Source: UTPRO1 sp031400185
Lineage (GTDB): Bacteria; Desulfobacterota; Binatia; UTPRO1
Assembly (NCBI GenBank): GCA_031400185.1
Contig: JANNPN010000276.1
Coordinates: 1-25,918, forward strand
Direction: 5' to 3'
DNA: 25,918 bases
Shown: positions 23,892 to 25,918 of the stretch, one piece after another
Layout: every line of letters begins with the position of its first letter
How positions within the stretch are numbered: position 1 is the stretch's first letter
Program-made: the position numbers and the translations under genes
Notes under the pieces: model-generated
The model's database searches: none
Told to the model about the DNA's origin: nothing
The model's input: the letters and a program-made list of their open reading frames with translations, nothing else

Positions 23892-24785
23892 TCAGCCGAG
23901 CTCTTCGTCGATGATCGCTTTGAAGTTTTCGAGCGGCTGCGCCCCCTCGAGACGGCGCCCGTTGATGAAGAAGGTGGGGGTCGAGTTGGCGCCGACGGCT
24001 GCCGCCTCGGCGAGGTCCTTCTCGATTCTGGGTAGAGCGGCCTTCGCGTCGTAGCACTGCACGAATTTGCCCTCGTCGAGACCGGCCGCCTTGGCGAACG
24101 CGGTGACCTTGGCTTTGAGGTTGTCCTGGTTGAGCTCGCGCTGCGCTTTGAAGAGCGCGTGGTACATCTTCCAGAAGCCCTCACCGCTCTGGTCGGAAGC
24201 GCACTCGGTGGCGAGCGCCGCCCCTTCGGCCCACGGATGGATGCTTTTCAGGGGAAGGTGTTTGAAGAAGAGCCGCACCTTCCCCTCGTACTCGGGCATC
24301 ACCTGCTCCTCGAGGATCTGGTAGCCCCGCGAGCAGAACGGGCACTGGAAGTCGGAAAACTCGACGATCGTGACCTTGGCGTCGGCCGGACCGCGCGCGG
24401 GTCGCTTGTCGAGATCGATCTTCTTCATCGTCGCTTCGAGGGGATCGATCGTGAGGTCGGTGACCTCACCGCTAATGAAGTACTTGCCGTCGAGCGAGAC
24501 CAGGAACGGAATCGACTGCTTGTTGCCGTTGGCGTCGATGTCGAGCGTGCCTTGGTTCCAGCCCGACACCAGCGACGGGGCGAAACCGGTCGCCTTCAGC
24601 GTGATGCCGGGTGTCACGCTCTTGGTGAAGTATTCCTCGATGCGCTTGGCGACTTCGTCCGACTTGGCAGCCGGGGCGGTTGCGGTGGGAGCGGCGGAGG
24701 GAGTGGGGGGGGCCGAGTTGCAGCCTGCGATCGCCAGGGTAGTCCCGGCGATCGCAGCGCTCAGGAGGGATCGGCCTCCCGTCAT
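23892..24785 (-). CDS. DsbA/DsbC-like thiol-disulfide oxidoreductase lipoprotein
   Basis: 297 residues from ATG 24785 with AAGGA upstream. It overlaps the previous stop codon (ATGA), so it is translationally coupled to the gene at 24782. Lipobox LAIAGC (Cys22, Asn at +2), then a short Pro/Ala/Thr spacer. Residues about 42-120 resemble the N-terminal dimerisation region of DsbC/DsbG (SLDGKYFISGEVTDL). The thioredoxin fold follows, with EFSDFQCPFC (C148/C151), the helical insertion (about 180-255), and the cis-Pro loop NSTPTFFING (P270). It would oxidise or isomerise disulfides in the periplasm. The CPFC dipeptide is common in DsbA_2-type proteins. It lies 218 bases upstream of the cysteine-rich D-C genes on the same strand, an obvious substrate set. 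Confidence 0.92.
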   Translation of the reverse strand: MTGGRSLLSAAIAGTTLAIAGCNSAPPTPSAAPTATAPAAKSDEVAKRIEEYFTKSVTPGITLKATGFAPSLVSGWNQGTLDIDANGNKQSIPFLVSLDGKYFISGEVTDLTIDPLEATMKKIDLDKRPARGPADAKVTIVEFSDFQCPFCSRGYQILEEQVMPEYEGKVRLFFKHLPLKSIHPWAEGAALATECASDQSGEGFWKMYHALFKAQRELNQDNLKAKVTAFAKAAGLDEGKFVQCYDAKAALPRIEKDLAEAAAVGANSTPTFFINGRRLEGAQPLENFKAIIDEELG

Positions 24786-25729
24786 TTGTCCTTCTTCTTG
24801 GCGTCCGCCTTCGGCGGGTCGGTGAGCCGGTACATCTTGAACGTGCCCTTCATGTCGATGGGGATCGGGAAGGGAGCCGCCGTCATGATCGCCCGGACGT
24901 GGCCGCCCTCGATCGTCTTGTCGGTCGTCTTGTTGGCACCGTAGATGATGATGTTGCGGTTCGCCTGCCCCGGCGAGGAGATCAATTGGGCATCGCCGGA
25001 AATGACGAACTTCGCGTCCTTCGTGCGGTCGTCCTGCAGCATGCCGCCATCGAGATACTTGTTCTCCAGCACCTTCCACTGGATACGGGAGTACTCGGTC
25101 TTTTCGCGGCGCTTGAGGGTCTTCCACGTCGACTTGAGCGTCGCGAGGTCCTTGTCCGTCGGCTCCCAGGGCTTATAGACCTTGTTCGCTTCGTCGATCA
25201 CGTCCTGGATGCTCTTCGGGAGATCCACGTCGATCAGGTGGACGGCGACTTCGTCGTGCTGGTCGGCGACGCTCTCGGGCGCCTTCGGGATCCCGTAGCC
25301 GAGCACCTTGGGCTCGACCGGCAGCTCCCCGCTGGCCGCGGGCTTCGGGTTTGCGGCAGCCTTGCGCTGCTCCTCGGCGAGGATCTTGGTGGCCTTGTCG
25401 ATCGCCGCTTGCCGCATCGCCTTGTCCGCGTCGCGCACCTTCTGCGCGTCGGCCGTCGCGAGGTGCTCCATCGTGAAGATGTATCCGACGGTAAAGGGGC
25501 GAGGCTGGCCGGCATTGGGTCCCGGCGACGCGCCCGGCTTCGGCGACGGCGCGCTTCCCTGGAATTCGATGCGGTTCACCACCAGCCACGTCCCGTTCAA
25601 ATCCATCGGGATCTCACCGGAGGTCTCGGTGCTCTCCGGGAAGGCAAATGCGGACACCGTTGCCAACGCTAGCAAGAGCACCGCACCACACGTCGCAGCG
25701 ATCCCACGCCAGATCTGACGGTCGATCAT
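24782..25729 (-). CDS. secreted protein of unknown function, coupled to the DsbA/C-like gene
   Basis: 315 residues from ATG 25729, chosen because a perfect AGGAGG lies nine bases upstream and a good signal peptide starts there (IAATCGAVLLLALATVSAFA). A TTG at 25798 and open frame beyond it were not used. The mature protein starts FPESTETSGEIPMDLNGTWL. An NGTW-containing segment of this kind opens many lipocalin-like or calycin-type beta domains. A Pro/Ala spacer, a charged helix (DADKAMRQAAIDKATKILAE), and a Trp/Lys-rich region (KSTWKTLKRREKTEY) follow. The C-terminal beta segment contains DAKFVISGDAQLISS and DMKGTFKMYRLT. The tail is lysine-rich (KADAKKKDK). There is only one Cys, in the signal peptide. 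Family not recognised; coupling suggests a role with the disulfide lipoprotein. Confidence 0.8.
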   Translation of the reverse strand: MIDRQIWRGIAATCGAVLLLALATVSAFAFPESTETSGEIPMDLNGTWLVVNRIEFQGSAPSPKPGASPGPNAGQPRPFTVGYIFTMEHLATADAQKVRDADKAMRQAAIDKATKILAEEQRKAAANPKPAASGELPVEPKVLGYGIPKAPESVADQHDEVAVHLIDVDLPKSIQDVIDEANKVYKPWEPTDKDLATLKSTWKTLKRREKTEYSRIQWKVLENKYLDGGMLQDDRTKDAKFVISGDAQLISSPGQANRNIIIYGANKTTDKTIEGGHVRAIMTAAPFPIPIDMKGTFKMYRLTDPPKADAKKKDK

Positions 25730-25816
25730 AAGTACTTGCCTCCTTGGGGATTTCGGCGGAAAGGCGGCTTTGTTACCAACGGCCATCCGCGGAATCAATA
25801 CGATCTGAAAACACGA

Positions 25817-25847
25817 GGGGCCGGCAGCCTGGATGGCGGCCGGCCCC
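25817..25847 (-). terminator. hairpin upstream of the unknown secreted protein gene
   Basis: A nine-bp perfect stem (GGGGCCGGC at 25817-25825 with GCCGGCCCC at 25839-25847). On the minus strand it is followed by TCGTGTTTTCAG, a weak U-tract. It may end a gene lying beyond the window edge. Confidence 0.35.
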
Positions 25848-25918
25848 GCCGAGACCAGCCGTGGGGCGAAAAATGCCGTATAAGCCCGTTTACACCGGCA
25901 TAGCCGGTTGCGGGGTGG

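Noticed and set aside
25730..25918. N-terminal extension of the unknown secreted protein using TTG 25798 or the still open frame upstream
   Set aside because: ATG 25729 has a perfect AGGAGG at good spacing and begins a standard signal peptide; the extension would bury it.

Overview
The window is GC-rich DNA with a dense, Gram-negative-type gene layout. It carries several lipoprotein signal peptides, a DUF1302-type outer-membrane barrel and periplasmic disulfide enzymes. The combination of DUF1302, many cysteine-rich lipoproteins with Pro/Thr linkers, and protein O-mannosyltransferase-like genes suggests an uncultured deltaproteobacterial-type organism (Binatota/Desulfobacterota/Myxococcota-like). 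That placement is inference only. No rRNA, tRNA, CRISPR array, transposase or phage gene was seen, and no intergenic gap exceeds about 220 bases.

Layout. 1-3589 (minus strand): the start of a MacB/LolD-type ABC ATPase overlapped by its PadR regulator, then a CPD photolyase and a CCA-adding/poly(A) polymerase-type nucleotidyltransferase. 3664-5519: a secreted DUF1775 (YcnI-like) protein with an N-terminal histidine, a parvulin lipoprotein on the minus strand, and an 87-residue helical protein. 5513-7531 (minus): VKOR-DsbA fusion, then a 91-residue unknown, then VanZ-like. 7696-10801 (minus): cysteine-rich lipoprotein A, then a DUF1302 barrel ending at a strong terminator. 11017-17929: glycosylation block with a 1191-residue double GT-C protein, a second GT-C-like membrane protein, a convergent GT2-methyltransferase fusion and a stand-alone GT2. 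17969-23673 (minus): three tandem cysteine-rich proteins (B, C, D). 23892-25729 (minus): an unknown secreted protein translationally coupled to a DsbA/DsbC-like lipoprotein.

The most interesting content is a four-member paralogous family of exported, disulfide-rich proteins (A-D). All share a core that begins with a D-[TI]-G-W-T-G motif and ends in A-G-L-P-G-[PL]-G near the C-terminus. Different N-terminal modules are attached to this core through Pro/Thr-rich linkers. The copies flank genes able to make polyprenyl-phosphate sugars and transfer them to Ser/Thr (GT2 and PMT-like GT-C), and genes for disulfide formation (VKOR-DsbA and a DsbA/C-like lipoprotein). My hypothesis is that this is a surface-protein production neighbourhood, in which cysteine-rich lipoproteins are oxidised and O-glycosylated on their Pro/Thr linkers. 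The family relationship is visible in the sequence. The glycosylation and surface roles are inference.
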